DNA of 64,000 bases from Pseudomonas sediminis (lineage in GTDB: Bacteria > Pseudomonadota > Gammaproteobacteria > Pseudomonadales > Pseudomonadaceae). The position numbers and the translations under genes are program-made. The stretch covers positions 1,054,001-1,118,000 of the forward strand of contig NZ_CP154631.1 of assembly GCF_039555755.1 (NCBI RefSeq), read 5' to 3'. Shown here one piece after another: positions 1 through 8,386 of this stretch (its first letter is position 1; each line of letters begins with the position of its first letter). Under the pieces are notes generated by a model. The model saw nothing but the letters and a program-made list of their open reading frames with translations, ran no database searches and was not told the origin of the DNA.

Positions 1-643
1 AGGCCGTCGGAAATATCCAGTGCTGCCGTGGCTCGGCCGCGCAGTGCCTGCCCCAGGGCCAGTTGCGGTTGCGGCGACCAGTAACGAGCCAGCAAAGGCT
101 CGGCGACTTCAGGCATTGCATCACGCTGGGCTAATACCAGCGGCAGGGCGCCAGCAGCGTCACCCAGCTCGCCACCCACGCACAGCAGATCACCCTCCTG
201 CGCACCGCTGCGCAACAGTGCCTGCCCGGCCGGCACTCGGCCGAACACGGTCAGCGTCAGGCTCAGCGGGCCACGCGTGGTGTCGCCACCGACCAACGCC
301 AGCGAGCAGTTCTCGGCCATCTGCTGCAGGCCACGCGCGAACTCGGCCAGCCAGGTTTCACTGGCGCTCGGCAAGGTCAGCGCGAGGGTAAAGGCCAGCG
401 GCGTAGCGCCCATGGCAGCCAGGTCACTGGCGGAGACGGCCAGCGCACGCTGACCGAGAAGAAAGGCATCGCAGGCGTTGGGAAAGTGCACCCCGGCAAC
501 CAGCGTATCGGTGGACACCGCCAACTGCTCGCCCGCTGGCAACGCCAGCAGGGCGCAGTCATCGCCGATACCGCGAACCACGCCGTCACCGCCCTGAGCG
601 CAACGGGCGGCGGCGAAATAGCGACGGATCAGCTCGAACTCAT
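1..643 (-). CDS. thiL: Thiamine-monophosphate kinase, 3' end beyond window
   Basis: ThiL phosphorylates thiamine monophosphate to thiamine pyrophosphate with ATP in the cytoplasm. The frame opens at the ATG directly after the nusB stop (TGAATG) and stays open to the window edge. Visible are the N-terminus [11 protein letters not shown], the GIGDDCALL metal/nucleotide segment near residue 26, STDTLV near residue 45 and GGDTTRG near residue 118, all typical of the ThiL/PurM-like fold. About 214 of the usual 320 or so residues are present. It is the distal gene of the rib-nusB-thiL operon, a normal Pseudomonas order. The truncation is only the window boundary. Confidence 0.93.
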
Positions 644-1123
644 TCACCGCTTGTTGGCGTTGACTTCGGCGGCACGCAGCTTGGGCGCTAGCTTGTCGAG
701 GATGCCGTTGACAAACTTGTGCCCGTCAGTGGCACCGAACACCTTGGCCAGCTCGATACCTTCGTTGATCACCACCTTGTAGGGCACATCAACGCGGTTC
801 TTCAGCTCGTAGGTGGACAGGCGCAGGATGGCCAGTTCGACCGGATCGATCTCTTCCAGCGGGCGATCGAGCAGCGGCGTGAAGGCCTCGTCCAGCTCGG
901 TCTTCTGCCGCGGCACGCCGTGCAGAATTTCGTGGAAGTAAGCGCCATCGACCTTGCTGAAATCGTTGTCGACACGAAACTGCGCTTCGATCTCGTTCAG
1001 CGGCTGCCCGGCAATATGCCAGGAATACAGCGCCTGCATGGCCAGGGTACGGGCCTCACGGCGTGCGAGAATCTTGCCGCTGGGCCCCTTCTTGGCCGGC
1101 TGGCCGTTACCGGAGTTGCTCAC
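644..1123 (-). CDS. nusB: Transcription antitermination factor NusB
   Basis: NusB is a 159-residue all-helical RNA-binding protein. With NusE (S10) it binds boxA RNA and supports antitermination, chiefly of rRNA operons. [16 protein letters not shown] near residue 22 is the NusB N-terminal helix, and the [11 protein letters not shown] segment near the C-terminus is also diagnostic. Its start overlaps the ribH stop by 4 bases (ATGA) and its stop abuts the thiL start, so it is translationally coupled on both sides within the riboflavin operon. Its partner S10 is encoded at 40995-41306 in this window. Confidence 0.97.
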   Translation of the reverse strand: MSNSGNGQPAKKGPSGKILARREARTLAMQALYSWHIAGQPLNEIEAQFRVDNDFSKVDGAYFHEILHGVPRQKTELDEAFTPLLDRPLEEIDPVELAILRLSTYELKNRVDVPYKVVINEGIELAKVFGATDGHKFVNGILDKLAPKLRAAEVNANKR

Positions 1124-1596
1124 TTGGCCTCCAACTGCGCCAGCAGGCTGACCATTTCCAGGGCAGACAGCGCAGCTTCGGCACCCTTGTTACCTGCCTT
1201 GGTGCCGGAACGTTCGATGGCTTGCTCGATGGAGTCGACAGTCAGCACGCCGAAGGCGACCGGTACGCCATATTCCATGGAGACCTGGGCCAGACCCTTG
1301 GTGCACTCGCCGGCGACGTATTCGAAGTGCGGGGTGCCGCCGCGGATGACCGCGCCGAGGGCGATGATCGCCGCGTACTCACCACGCTGAGCGACCTTCT
1401 GGGTGACCAGAGGAATCTCGAAAGCACCCGGTGCTCGGATGATGGTGATCTCGCTCTCGCTCACGCCGTGGCGTACCAGGGCGTCGATGGCGCCACTGAC
1501 CAGGCTCTCGACGACGAAGCTGTTGAAACGGCCTACCACCAGGGCGTATTTGCCCTTCGGGGCGATGAAGGTACCTTCGATGGTCTTCAGGGTCAT
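1120..1596 (-). CDS. ribH: 6,7-dimethyl-8-ribityllumazine synthase
   Basis: This enzyme condenses 5-amino-6-ribitylaminouracil with 3,4-dihydroxy-2-butanone 4-phosphate, the penultimate step of riboflavin synthesis. The protein has 158 residues. The core motifs APGAFEIPL and [14 protein letters not shown] are present. An upstream in-frame ATG (1608) would add MRPV, but [10 protein letters not shown] at 1596 matches the family start. It is separated from ribBA by 214 bases of hairpin-rich repeats and overlaps nusB by 4 bases. Confidence 0.96.
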   Translation of the reverse strand: MTLKTIEGTFIAPKGKYALVVGRFNSFVVESLVSGAIDALVRHGVSESEITIIRAPGAFEIPLVTQKVAQRGEYAAIIALGAVIRGGTPHFEYVAGECTKGLAQVSMEYGVPVAFGVLTVDSIEQAIERSGTKAGNKGAEAALSALEMVSLLAQLEAK

Positions 1597-1676
1597 GACG
1601 GGTCTCACATGGGTTAAAGAGCCGGAGCGCTGAGCGCTCCGAAAATAAAATTCGTGCTCCCTAGGGAGCGGGCTTT

Positions 1677-1783
1677 GCTCCCCTCTCCCACCTGTGGGAG
1701 AGGGGCCGGGGGAGAGGGTTAGGCGTTGGCCATAACACCCTCTCCCGCCCTGCGGGCACCCTCTCCCATAAATGGGAGAGGGT
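1677..1783. repeat. CCCTCTCCC inverted-repeat cluster between ribBA and ribH
   Basis: Three copies of a CCCTCTCCC/GGGAGAGGG palindrome occur in about 105 bases. One is a perfect 11-bp stem with a 4-base loop (about 1680-1705). A second is a looser stem spanning 1710-1746. The third is a perfect 11-bp stem at 1759-1782. The array lies in the ribBA-ribH spacer and would form stable RNA hairpins in the operon transcript. Similar intergenic palindromes are common in Pseudomonas; effects on mRNA stability or partial termination are inference. Confidence 0.75.
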
Positions 1784-1810
1784 CATCAGCTTTGGCCCTT
1801 CGGGCCGCTT

Positions 1811-2890
1811 TTAATCGGCCGGCAGGTATTCTACAACTTCGAGGTCGAAGCCGGATATCGCGTTGAACTTCATCGGCGAGCTCATCAGGCGCATCTTGCG
1901 TACGCCAAGATCGCGCAGAATCTGCGAACCGGCGCCCACCGTGCTGTAGGTCGCAGGATTGGCCGGTTGCTGACGACCGATCAGCGCCAGCAGCTCGGGC
2001 CCGGTCAGCGGGTTGCCGAGCAGCAGCACCACGCCGCTACCCGCCTTGGCCACTTCGGCCATGGCCGCACGCATGCTCCAGCGCCCCGGCTGGTTGACCA
2101 GGAACAGGTCGCGCAGCGGGTCCATGTTGTGCACGCGCACCAGGGTCGGCTCTTCGGCGCAGATGGTGCCCAGGGTCAGCGCCATGTGTGCGGTGTCCTC
2201 GACGCTGTCCCGGTAGGTCACCAGATTGAACTGACCCAGCTCAGTGTCCAGCGGCTGCTCGCTGATGCGCTCGACGGTACGCTCGTGGATCAGGCGGTAG
2301 TGGATCAGGTCGGCGATGGTGCCGATCTTCAGGCCGTGCTCTTCGGCGAACTTCTCCAGCTCCGGGCGACGGGCCATGGTGCCGTCGTCGTTCATGATCT
2401 CGCAGATCACCCCGCTCGGTTCGAAACCGCCCATACGCGCCAGGTCGCAGGCCGCTTCGGTGTGGCCGGCACGGGCCAGCACGCCGCCGGGCTGGGCCAT
2501 CAGCGGGAAGATGTGGCCAGGGCTGACGATATCCTCGGCCACCGCATTGCGCGCCACGGCAGCCTGCACGGTGCGCGCGCGGTCGGCGGCGGAAATGCCG
2601 GTGGTCACACCTTCGGCCGCCTCGATGGAGACAGTGAACTTGGTACCGAAACCGGAACCGTTACGCGGCGCCATCAGCGGCAGCTTGAGCAGCTCACAAC
2701 GCTCGCGGGTCATGGGCATGCAGATCAGGCCACGGGCGAAGCGGGCCATGAAGTTGATGTGCTCGGCGGTGACGCATTCGGAGGCGATGATGATGTCGCC
2801 TTCGTTCTCGCGGTCCTCGTCATCCATAAGGATGACCATCTTGCCGGCGCGGATGTCTTCGATCAGTTCTTCAGCGGTATTGAGCGCCAT
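1811..2890 (-). CDS. ribBA: 3,4-dihydroxy-2-butanone 4-phosphate synthase with degenerate GTP cyclohydrolase II domain
   Basis: The N-terminal ~200 residues form the RibB domain, which makes 3,4-dihydroxy-2-butanone 4-phosphate from ribulose 5-phosphate. DDEDRENEGD (near residue 22), GVTTGISAADRA and RAGHTEAACDLARM are the catalytic and metal-binding segments. The remaining ~150 residues align with GTP cyclohydrolase II. However, the zinc ligands normally in a CxxGD...CDCG stretch are absent (the corresponding region reads VHNMDPLRDLF), so this half is probably not an active GCHII. The protein has 359 residues. It follows ribE by 12 bases. A separate ribA elsewhere in the genome is expected. 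Confidence 0.94.
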   Translation of the reverse strand: MALNTAEELIEDIRAGKMVILMDDEDRENEGDIIIASECVTAEHINFMARFARGLICMPMTRERCELLKLPLMAPRNGSGFGTKFTVSIEAAEGVTTGISAADRARTVQAAVARNAVAEDIVSPGHIFPLMAQPGGVLARAGHTEAACDLARMGGFEPSGVICEIMNDDGTMARRPELEKFAEEHGLKIGTIADLIHYRLIHERTVERISEQPLDTELGQFNLVTYRDSVEDTAHMALTLGTICAEEPTLVRVHNMDPLRDLFLVNQPGRWSMRAAMAEVAKAGSGVVLLLGNPLTGPELLALIGRQQPANPATYSTVGAGSQILRDLGVRKMRLMSSPMKFNAISGFDLEVVEYLPAD

Positions 2891-2902
2891 CGGGGCGTCT
2901 CC

Positions 2903-3565
2903 TCAATTCTTCAGGTAGCCGTGTTCGGCGAGAAAGCTTTCGGTGAGGCCCGAGGCCTTGGGCTCTGCGGCCTTGTCGCCGAGCAGCAGGCGCTCCAGGT
3001 AACGCGCCAGCAGGTCGACCTCGAGGTTGACCTTACGCCCGGCCTGATAGTCGACCATGATGGTCTCGGCCAGGGTGTGCGGCACGATGGTCAGTTCGAA
3101 CTCGGCGCCATTGACCGCGTTGACCGTCAGGCTGGTGCCATCGACGGTGATCGAACCCTTGTGCGCGATGTACTTGGCCAGCTCGCGCGGGGCGCGCACC
3201 GTGAACTGCACGGCGCGGGCATTATCGGCGCGCGAGACGATCTCGCCGACACCGTCGACGTGACCGCTGACCAGATGGCCGCCGAGGCGACTGGTGGGCG
3301 TCAGGGCCTTTTCCAGATTGACGGCGCTGCCGGGCTTGAGGTCGACGAAGGCGGTGCGCGCCAGCGTCTCGCGGCTGACGTCGGCCCAGAAGCCGTCGCC
3401 GGGCAATTCCACAGCGGTCAGGCAGATGCCGTTGACGGCGATGCTATCGCCGAGCTTGACGTCGCCCAGGTCGAGTTTTCCGGTGGCCACGTAAACGCGC
3501 ACGTCGCCTCCTTTCGGCGTCATGGCGCGGATACTGCCGATGGCTTCGATTATGCCGGTGAACAT
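2903..3565 (-). CDS. ribE: Riboflavin synthase alpha subunit
   Basis: This enzyme dismutates two 6,7-dimethyl-8-ribityllumazine molecules into riboflavin and 5-amino-6-ribitylaminouracil. The protein has 220 residues with two tandem lumazine-binding domains: MFTGIIEAIG starts the first and LVSGHVDGVGEI near residue 97 starts the second. The GGAGG ribosome-binding site is only 4 bases from the ATG. It is the first gene after the FMN riboswitch, so it should be directly FMN-controlled. In P. aeruginosa this gene is called ribC. It is followed closely by ribBA. Confidence 0.96.
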   Translation of the reverse strand: MFTGIIEAIGSIRAMTPKGGDVRVYVATGKLDLGDVKLGDSIAVNGICLTAVELPGDGFWADVSRETLARTAFVDLKPGSAVNLEKALTPTSRLGGHLVSGHVDGVGEIVSRADNARAVQFTVRAPRELAKYIAHKGSITVDGTSLTVNAVNGAEFELTIVPHTLAETIMVDYQAGRKVNLEVDLLARYLERLLLGDKAAEPKASGLTESFLAEHGYLKN

Positions 3566-3606
3566 AAGCCCTCCGGTTTCACGTTGAAGGTGGTGCTGAA
3601 CAGCAT
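3550..3606 (-). CDS. Possible 18-codon leader ORF overlapping the ribE start
   Basis: Between the FMN riboswitch and ribE there is ATG with a good AGGAG seven bases upstream (3614-3618). The frame encodes MLFSTTFNVKPEGLCSPA and then TAA. It is out of frame with ribE, reads across the ribE Shine-Dalgarno and stops 16 bases inside ribE. This geometry would permit translational coupling. Part of its SD lies in the 3' arm of a hairpin at 3616-3636. No homolog is known to me; expression is inferred only from the SD and overlap. Confidence 0.35.
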   Translation of the reverse strand: MLFSTTFNVKPEGLCSPA

Positions 3607-3615
3607 GGACGAACT

Positions 3616-3636
3616 CCTGTTTTGGTCAAAAACAGG
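3616..3636 (-). promoter_or_regulatory. Hairpin masking the leader-ORF Shine-Dalgarno (candidate FMN expression platform)
   Basis: On the transcribed strand, CCTGTTTT and AAAACAGG form an 8-bp stem around a 5-base loop, and the last three stem bases are the first of an AGGAG. It lies about 60 bases downstream of the riboswitch aptamer, where an expression platform would be expected. There is no T-tract, so if it is the platform it would act on translation rather than as an intrinsic terminator. Confidence 0.45.
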
Positions 3637-3695
3637 GCAATGCCGATCGATAGGGATTTCGCGGACACGCACTAGGCGCCCGTGGAGGGAATCCC

Positions 3696-3844
3696 GCTCT
3701 CTCTTTATCCGGACTATACCGTCGGCCCCGGAATCACACCGGGTCTGCTGGACCTCGCCTGGCAGGTGCCGTGGCGAGCGCTCGCGGGCTAGGTTCTACG
3801 AACCATCACCGCCGGTGGGGAATTTCGCCCCGCCCTGAGAACGT
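3696..3844 (-). promoter_or_regulatory. FMN riboswitch (RFN element)
   Basis: Read on the minus strand, the segment opens with GGGCGGGGCGAAATTCCCC followed by ACCGGCGG. It continues with CAGCAGACCCGGTGTGATTC and GGGGCCGACGGTATAGTCCG, and closes with an AGAGAGAGC-type 3' strand. These are the conserved blocks of the FMN aptamer. It sits in the 345-base gap between ribD and ribE, so it controls ribE-ribBA-ribH and downstream genes but not ribD-nrdR, at least on transcripts starting upstream. The rest of the gap (3845-3910) shows no further gene. Confidence 0.95.
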
Positions 3845-3910
3845 TGCGGCCATGTGAAATGACCGCGTGGCGTTTTATCACATTTCTCGCCGCGACGCAT
3901 GGCCCGTGCG

Positions 3911-5026
3911 CTATCTGGCCTTGGGCACCGCGGTGATCTGCCAGTCGTCGCCGACGGCGCGAATATCGAGAATCTGCAACTCCGGCGCTTCGGCCATGCG
4001 GTTGAGCGGCAATTCGAACAACGGCCGCGCGCTGGAGCCGAGCAGCTTGGGCGCGACGAAGATGCGGTACTCATCCACCAAGCCGGAACGGGCGAAGGCG
4101 CCGGCCAGACGCGGCCCAGCCTCTACCAGCACTTCGTTGACGCCACGGCCGGCCAGCTCCAGCAGCAACTTGCGCAAGTCGACGTGACCATTGCTGCCCG
4201 GTACGGCGAGCAGTTCGTGACCATCGGCCAGATAGCGATCACGGGCGGCGGCAGCCGCACAGGTGGCCACCAGCGCCGGACCGGCCTGGAAGAAGGCCTT
4301 GCTCAGCGGCACGCGTAGACGACCATCGACCAATACCCGCAGCGGTGGTCGCGAAGCGGCCATGAAAGTGGCTTCGACCCCCAATCCCAGCTCGTCGGGA
4401 CGCACCGTCAGCCGGGCATCGTCCGCCAGCACGGTGTCGGCGCCACTGAGCACCACGCTGGACTGCGCGCGTAAACGCTGCACCTCCGCGCGCGCCGCCG
4501 GGCCAGTGATCCACTGACTCTCGCCGCTGGCCATGGCAGTGCGGCCATCCAAGCTCATCGCCGACTTGACCCGCACCAACGGCAACCCGCTCTCCATGCG
4601 CTTGATGAAACCGGCATTGAGCGCTCGCGCCTCGCTTTCCAGCACGCCACTGGCGACCTCGATACCGGCTTGGGCCAGGCGTAGCAGGCCACTGCCGGCC
4701 ACCTGCGGGTTGGGGTCCTGCATCGCCGCAACGACCCGGCTGACCCCGGCGGCGACCAGCGCATCGGCGCAAGGCGGCGTGCGCCCATGATGGCTGCAGG
4801 GCTCCAGTGTCACGTACGCCGTTGCGCCACGCGCCTTGTCGCCGGCCTGGCGCAGTGCGTACACCTCGGCGTGCGGCTCACCGGCACGGGCATGCCAGCC
4901 TTCGCCGACGATCTCGCCATCACGCACGATGACGCAGCCGACTCGTGGATTGGGATGGGTGGAGTACAGGCCTTTGCGCGCCAGCCGCAGGGCGCGCGCC
5001 ATGAAGAATTGGTCGCGTTCGCTCAT
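3911..5026 (-). CDS. ribD: Bifunctional pyrimidine deaminase/reductase RibD
   Basis: RibD carries out two consecutive steps of riboflavin synthesis on the GTP-derived pyrimidine: deamination, then NADPH reduction of the ribosyl side chain. The N-terminal cytidine-deaminase-like domain shows [10 protein letters not shown] (zinc ligand His and catalytic Glu near residue 50) and [13 protein letters not shown] (two Cys ligands near residue 75). The C-terminal reductase domain shows [11 protein letters not shown] and [11 protein letters not shown]. The length, 371 residues, is normal. Its start overlaps the nrdR stop by 4 bases. Confidence 0.96.
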   Translation of the reverse strand: MSERDQFFMARALRLARKGLYSTHPNPRVGCVIVRDGEIVGEGWHARAGEPHAEVYALRQAGDKARGATAYVTLEPCSHHGRTPPCADALVAAGVSRVVAAMQDPNPQVAGSGLLRLAQAGIEVASGVLESEARALNAGFIKRMESGLPLVRVKSAMSLDGRTAMASGESQWITGPAARAEVQRLRAQSSVVLSGADTVLADDARLTVRPDELGLGVEATFMAASRPPLRVLVDGRLRVPLSKAFFQAGPALVATCAAAAARDRYLADGHELLAVPGSNGHVDLRKLLLELAGRGVNEVLVEAGPRLAGAFARSGLVDEYRIFVAPKLLGSSARPLFELPLNRMAEAPELQILDIRAVGDDWQITAVPKAR

Positions 5027-5490
5027 CGGCTTTTCGACGGCTCGCGGGCCAGGCGTTCGATTTCCTCGCGGAATTCGTTGAGGTCCTGAAAACGGCGGTA
5101 GACCGAGGCGAAGCGGATGTAGGCCACCTCGTCGAGCTTGCTCAGTTCGGTCATCACCAACTCACCCAGCACCAGCGACTTCACCTCGCGCTCGCCAGTG
5201 GCGCGCAGTTGCTGCTTGATACGGGCGATGGCTTCCTCTAGGCGCTCGACGCTCACCGGGCGTTTTTCCAGCGCGCGCTGCATGCCGGCGCGCAGCTTTT
5301 CTTCGTCGAAAGGCTGGCGGCTGCCGTCCTGCTTGATCAGACGCGGCATCACCAGCTCGGCGGTTTCAAAGGTGGTGAAGCGCTCACCGCAGGCCACGCA
5401 TTCGCGGCGGCGGCGGACCTGGTCGCCCTCGGCGACCAGACGGGAATCGATGACCTTGGTGTCGTTGGCAGCGCAGAACGGACAATGCAT
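5023..5490 (-). CDS. nrdR: Transcriptional repressor NrdR
   Basis: NrdR senses ATP/dATP and represses ribonucleotide reductase operons. [17 protein letters not shown] begins a zinc ribbon whose second Cys pair is ECVACGERF, and the remaining residues form the ATP-cone. The true start is the MHCPFC ATG at 5490, giving the usual ~155 residues; a longer upstream frame (to 5544) lacks conserved sequence. It leads the rib operon (nrdR-ribD overlap of 4 bases), the normal Pseudomonas order. Confidence 0.95.
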   Translation of the reverse strand: MHCPFCAANDTKVIDSRLVAEGDQVRRRRECVACGERFTTFETAELVMPRLIKQDGSRQPFDEEKLRAGMQRALEKRPVSVERLEEAIARIKQQLRATGEREVKSLVLGELVMTELSKLDEVAYIRFASVYRRFQDLNEFREEIERLAREPSKSR

Positions 5491-5633
5491 GGTGAGGGCT
5501 GACGAATGGCGGCAAAGTCGCCATGGTAGCGCATAGCACGTCATTGAAAAATGTAAGGAGCCTTGAGATCACCTGCTTACGGCGGCAAGACAAATTAAGC
5601 TATGCCCATGCCCCGTCAAAAGCAGAACCTGCC

Positions 5634-6074
5634 ATGAATCAATATCTGCCCCTCCTACCCATTGCCCTGAGCGGCCTACTTGCGGCCTGCGCCGGCGAGC
5701 CCACGAGCACTGCGTCGCCACCCACTCCAGTACCTGCACAGGCAGAACCCATCGCAGCACCGATCCAGGGCCCAGGCCTGCGCGGCGAATTGCTTGGCGT
5801 CGCCGCAGACGCCGATGTCGACCTCGCATTATTGGGCGTAGACATGCGCGGTCGCCCGCGTGCGTTGCTTGGCCAGGTTCATCTGCGTGGTGACGGCGAA
5901 GCGCTGCCGTTCCATCTGCCACTGAACACGCAGCAGGCGCCTCAGGACCTGCGCCTGGAACTGCGCGGCCGCGTCAGTCAATCCGGACGCCTGGTACAGC
6001 GCTTGCCGGCACGCACCATCACCGAACTGAACGACCAGGACCTTGGCGCGCTGCATCTGGTGCCAGCGCCATGA
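5634..6074 (+). CDS. Small lipoprotein, YbaY/YscW-like
   Basis: The protein has 146 residues. It begins [22 protein letters not shown], a short signal peptide ending in the lipobox LAAC, so it should be lipidated at Cys17. A proline/threonine-rich linker follows. The mature part (LRGELLGV..., LPFHLPLN..., LRLELRGRV) resembles the beta-sandwich of YbaY/YscW lipoproteins, though the match is from memory and partial. The Shine-Dalgarno is weak. The stop overlaps the following methyltransferase start by 4 bases, suggesting coupled expression. Confidence 0.75.
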   Translation: MNQYLPLLPIALSGLLAACAGEPTSTASPPTPVPAQAEPIAAPIQGPGLRGELLGVAADADVDLALLGVDMRGRPRALLGQVHLRGDGEALPFHLPLNTQQAPQDLRLELRGRVSQSGRLVQRLPARTITELNDQDLGALHLVPAP

Positions 6075-6730
6075 GGCCACCCGCACCGCTGCAGCATGCG
6101 CTCAGCGAATTACTCGGCGATGCCCGCCTGGTGGCCGAAACACTGCCCGGTACAGATATCGCCCTGTGGCTGATCGATGCCAGCAATATGGAGCGCGCCT
6201 TCAACCCCGAGGAGACCCGGCGCATCCTCGAGGAGCCGCCCTACTGGTGCTTCTGCTGGGCCAGCGGCCTGGTGCTGGCACGCTGGCTGGCCGAGCGCCC
6301 CGAATGGGTACGCGGCAAGCGCGTACTGGATTTCGGCGCTGGTTCCGGCGTAGCGGCCATTGCCGCGGCCAAGGCGGGTGCGGCAGAAGTGGTAGCCTGC
6401 GACCTCGACCCACTGGCGCTGGCCGCCAGCCGCGCCAACGCCGCACTCAACGGTGTGACGCTGAGCTACTCGGACGATTTCTTCGCCGAAGCGGATCGCT
6501 ACGACCTGATTCTGGTCTCCGACGTGCTCTACGATCGCGCCAACCTGCCGCTGCTCGACCACTTTCTCAGCCGCGGGCGTCAGGCCCTGGTGGCCGATTC
6601 ACGGGTCAAGGATTTCCAGCATCCGCTGTACCAGCGCCTGGCGCTGCTGGACGGCTGCACCTGGCCAGACCTGGCCGAGCCCGCCGAATTCCGCGAAGTC
6701 AGCCTGTATCACGCCGTGCGCCCCTTGTAA
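6071..6730 (+). CDS. Class I SAM-dependent methyltransferase, ETF-beta lysine methyltransferase-like
   Basis: The protein has 219 residues. The Rossmann SAM-binding motif [20 protein letters not shown] lies near residue 95. It is followed by the acidic CDLDPLAL loop and by [11 protein letters not shown], a motif resembling the METTL20/Nnt1 group that methylates lysines, for example on the beta subunit of electron-transfer flavoprotein. The substrate is not proven by sequence. The ATG overlaps the stop of the lipoprotein gene. A CnoX-type chaperone gene follows after 54 bases. Confidence 0.85.
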   Translation: MRPPAPLQHALSELLGDARLVAETLPGTDIALWLIDASNMERAFNPEETRRILEEPPYWCFCWASGLVLARWLAERPEWVRGKRVLDFGAGSGVAAIAAAKAGAAEVVACDLDPLALAASRANAALNGVTLSYSDDFFAEADRYDLILVSDVLYDRANLPLLDHFLSRGRQALVADSRVKDFQHPLYQRLALLDGCTWPDLAEPAEFREVSLYHAVRPL

Positions 6731-6784
6731 CCGCGCGGCAGTGCCCGCATTAATAGACCATTGCCCTGTTTTTCGAGACCGACC

Positions 6785-7657
6785 ATGAGCGACTCCCCCT
6801 ACATCTTCGACATCTCCGGCGCCGCCAACTTCGAGCAACTGGTGATCGAGAACTCCTTCCACAAACCGGTGCTGGTGGACTTCTGGGCCGAGTGGTGCGC
6901 GCCGTGCAAGGCGCTGATGCCAATGCTGGCGAAGATCACCGAGGAATATGCCGGTGAGCTGCTGCTGGCCAAGGTCAACTGCGATATCGAGCAGGACATC
7001 GTCATGCGTTTCGGCATTCGCAGCCTGCCAACCGTGGTGCTGTTCAAGGACGGCCAGCCGGTGGATGGTTTCGCCGGCGCCCAGCCGGAGGCGGCGATCC
7101 GCGAGATGCTCAAGCCTCATGTCGCTGAACCGGCCCCTACCGCCGCCGACCCGATGGAGGCCGCCCAGGCGCTGTTCGCCGAAGGCCGTTTTGCAGACAC
7201 CGAAACACTGCTCAAGCAGGTGCTGACCGAAGACAACGAAAATGCTGCCGCGCTGATCCTCTACGCGCGCTGCCTGGCCGAGCGCGGCGAGTTGGGCGAA
7301 GCGGAAACCGCGCTCAACGCCGTCAAGGGTGACGAGCACAAGCAGGCACTGGCCGGTGCCAAGGCGCAACTGACCTTCCTGCGTCAGGCCGCCGACCTGC
7401 CAGACGCCGCCACGCTGAAAAGCCGCCTGGCGCAGAATGCCGAGGACGACGAAGCGCTGTATCAGTTGGCCGTGCAGCAACTGGCGCGCCAGCAGTACGA
7501 AGCGGCGCTGGACGGCCTGCTCAAGCTGTTCGTGCGTAATCGCAGCTACAGCGAAGGCCTGCCGCACAAGACCCTGCTGCAAGTGTTCGACCTGCTCGGC
7601 GGCGACCACCCGCTGGTCACCACCTACCGCCGCAAGCTGTATCAGGCGATCTACTGA
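6785..7657 (+). CDS. Thioredoxin-TPR protein, CnoX/YbbN type
   Basis: The protein has 290 residues. The N-terminal thioredoxin domain carries FWAEWCAPCKALMP near residue 33, an intact CxxC. Unlike E. coli YbbN, which I recall having SxxC, it could therefore be redox active. Residues from about 115 on form TPR-like helical repeats (EAAQALFAEGRFADTETLL..., RCLAERGELGEAETAL...). The family cooperates with GroEL and DnaK as a holdase/redox chaperone. MSDSPYIFDISG at 6785 is the family start rather than a longer frame from 6761. Confidence 0.88.
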   Translation: MSDSPYIFDISGAANFEQLVIENSFHKPVLVDFWAEWCAPCKALMPMLAKITEEYAGELLLAKVNCDIEQDIVMRFGIRSLPTVVLFKDGQPVDGFAGAQPEAAIREMLKPHVAEPAPTAADPMEAAQALFAEGRFADTETLLKQVLTEDNENAAALILYARCLAERGELGEAETALNAVKGDEHKQALAGAKAQLTFLRQAADLPDAATLKSRLAQNAEDDEALYQLAVQQLARQQYEAALDGLLKLFVRNRSYSEGLPHKTLLQVFDLLGGDHPLVTTYRRKLYQAIY

Positions 7658-7678
7658 TCCCAGCGTTGGATCGCGCTC

Positions 7679-7735
7679 GCCGTAGGGCGGACCGGAACGC
7701 CGGCCACGCGTAGGGCGGACTCAGGAGCGCCAGCG
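7679..7735. repeat. GCGTAGGGCGGA direct repeats with flanking palindromes
   Basis: The 12-mer GCGTAGGGCGGA occurs at about 7679 and 7708. Further palindromic traces follow (CGGACT...AGTCCG, and GGTACGCACTACGCCC near 7827). This fills the 274-base gap between two convergent genes. It resembles REP-type intergenic sequence of Pseudomonas. No ORF with coding character is seen here. Confidence 0.5.
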
Positions 7736-7931
7736 AACAGTCCGTCGGGCCGCGCCAAGTTCTCCACCGCAACTCACGCCCAACACTCCCCTCAACGGCG
7801 TACTGTTTCCGAGCGGCCGGCGCCCCGGTACGCACTACGCCCCTCGCCTTGAGGTGCGCACCAGCGATGGGGGCGCTAGCGCCTCGTTGCACGCAGCATG
7901 GCAGCGCGCGACACCCTACCAGCCTGAGCAA

Positions 7932-8273
7932 CTACTCCTGCCAGTGATAGATCGGCGCATCCGCGCCGGTCTCCATGCGGATCTGTGCACAGTGGCGCAG
8001 ACGTACCAACAAGCGTTTGCCAGCGGCCTCGCCACCTGCCAGCGCGGCCAGTTGCGCCATCAGTTTCGGTCCTTCCACCTGCCCTGCATCGCGCACCAGT
8101 TGCAGCGCGGTTTGCCACAGGGCATCACCCGCATCTGCCGTGGGTGCCGACGCCATCGCACCAGCAGTAGGCGCAACGGCGACATGCTGCGCCAGTTGCG
8201 CCCAGTCCTCAGCATCCAGCTCCACCGTCAGATCCACCGGCCAGTCGCCAATGCGCCCACGTATTCGCACCAT
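7932..8273 (-). CDS. Uncharacterised 113-residue protein
   Basis: The start is set by GGAGG (8280-8284) six bases before the MVRIRGRIGDW ATG; a longer frame to 8300 has no SD. The N-terminal part (RIRGRIGDWPVDLTVEL) looks like a beta-hairpin, followed by an Ala-rich helical region and a basic C-terminal segment (GKRLLVRLRHCAQIR). No signal peptide or membrane helix is seen. It lies divergent to the zinc operon, matching in position a conserved hypothetical of P. aeruginosa. Function is unknown. Confidence 0.75.
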   Translation of the reverse strand: MVRIRGRIGDWPVDLTVELDAEDWAQLAQHVAVAPTAGAMASAPTADAGDALWQTALQLVRDAGQVEGPKLMAQLAALAGGEAAGKRLLVRLRHCAQIRMETGADAPIYHWQE

Positions 8274-8321
8274 GTTCAGCCTCCAGTCAGGATCTTGCAT
8301 GCTCCCATGACAGCGTCAGGC

Positions 8322-8358
8322 TGGCCAGTTCGCCACGAAAGTTGTTATAACGTAACAA
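8322..8358 (+). promoter_or_regulatory. Zur-type operator overlapping a sigma-70 promoter
   Basis: TTGTTA (8342-8347) and TAACAA (8353-8358) form a perfect inverted repeat around TAACG, the core expected of a gammaproteobacterial Zur box. TATAAC (8346-8351) inside it fits a -10, with TGGCCA (8322-8327) 18 bases upstream as a poor -35. Bound Zur would cover the -10. It stands 28 bases before the DUF2796 gene; the homologous P. aeruginosa PA4063-PA4066 operon is known to be zinc/Zur regulated. Confidence 0.75.
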
Positions 8359-8386
8359 TTAACTCGCACCCAAGCTGGAGACACCC

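Noticed and set aside
1772..3838. 688-codon open frame on the plus strand
   Set aside because: It is antisense to ribBA and ribE, with His/Gln/Arg-rich composition typical of GC-rich reverse-frame shadows; it has no domain and no SD.
6043..6753. Alternative 236-codon frame over the methyltransferase
   Set aside because: It is Arg-rich, lacks SAM motifs and overlaps the well-supported methyltransferase in a different frame.
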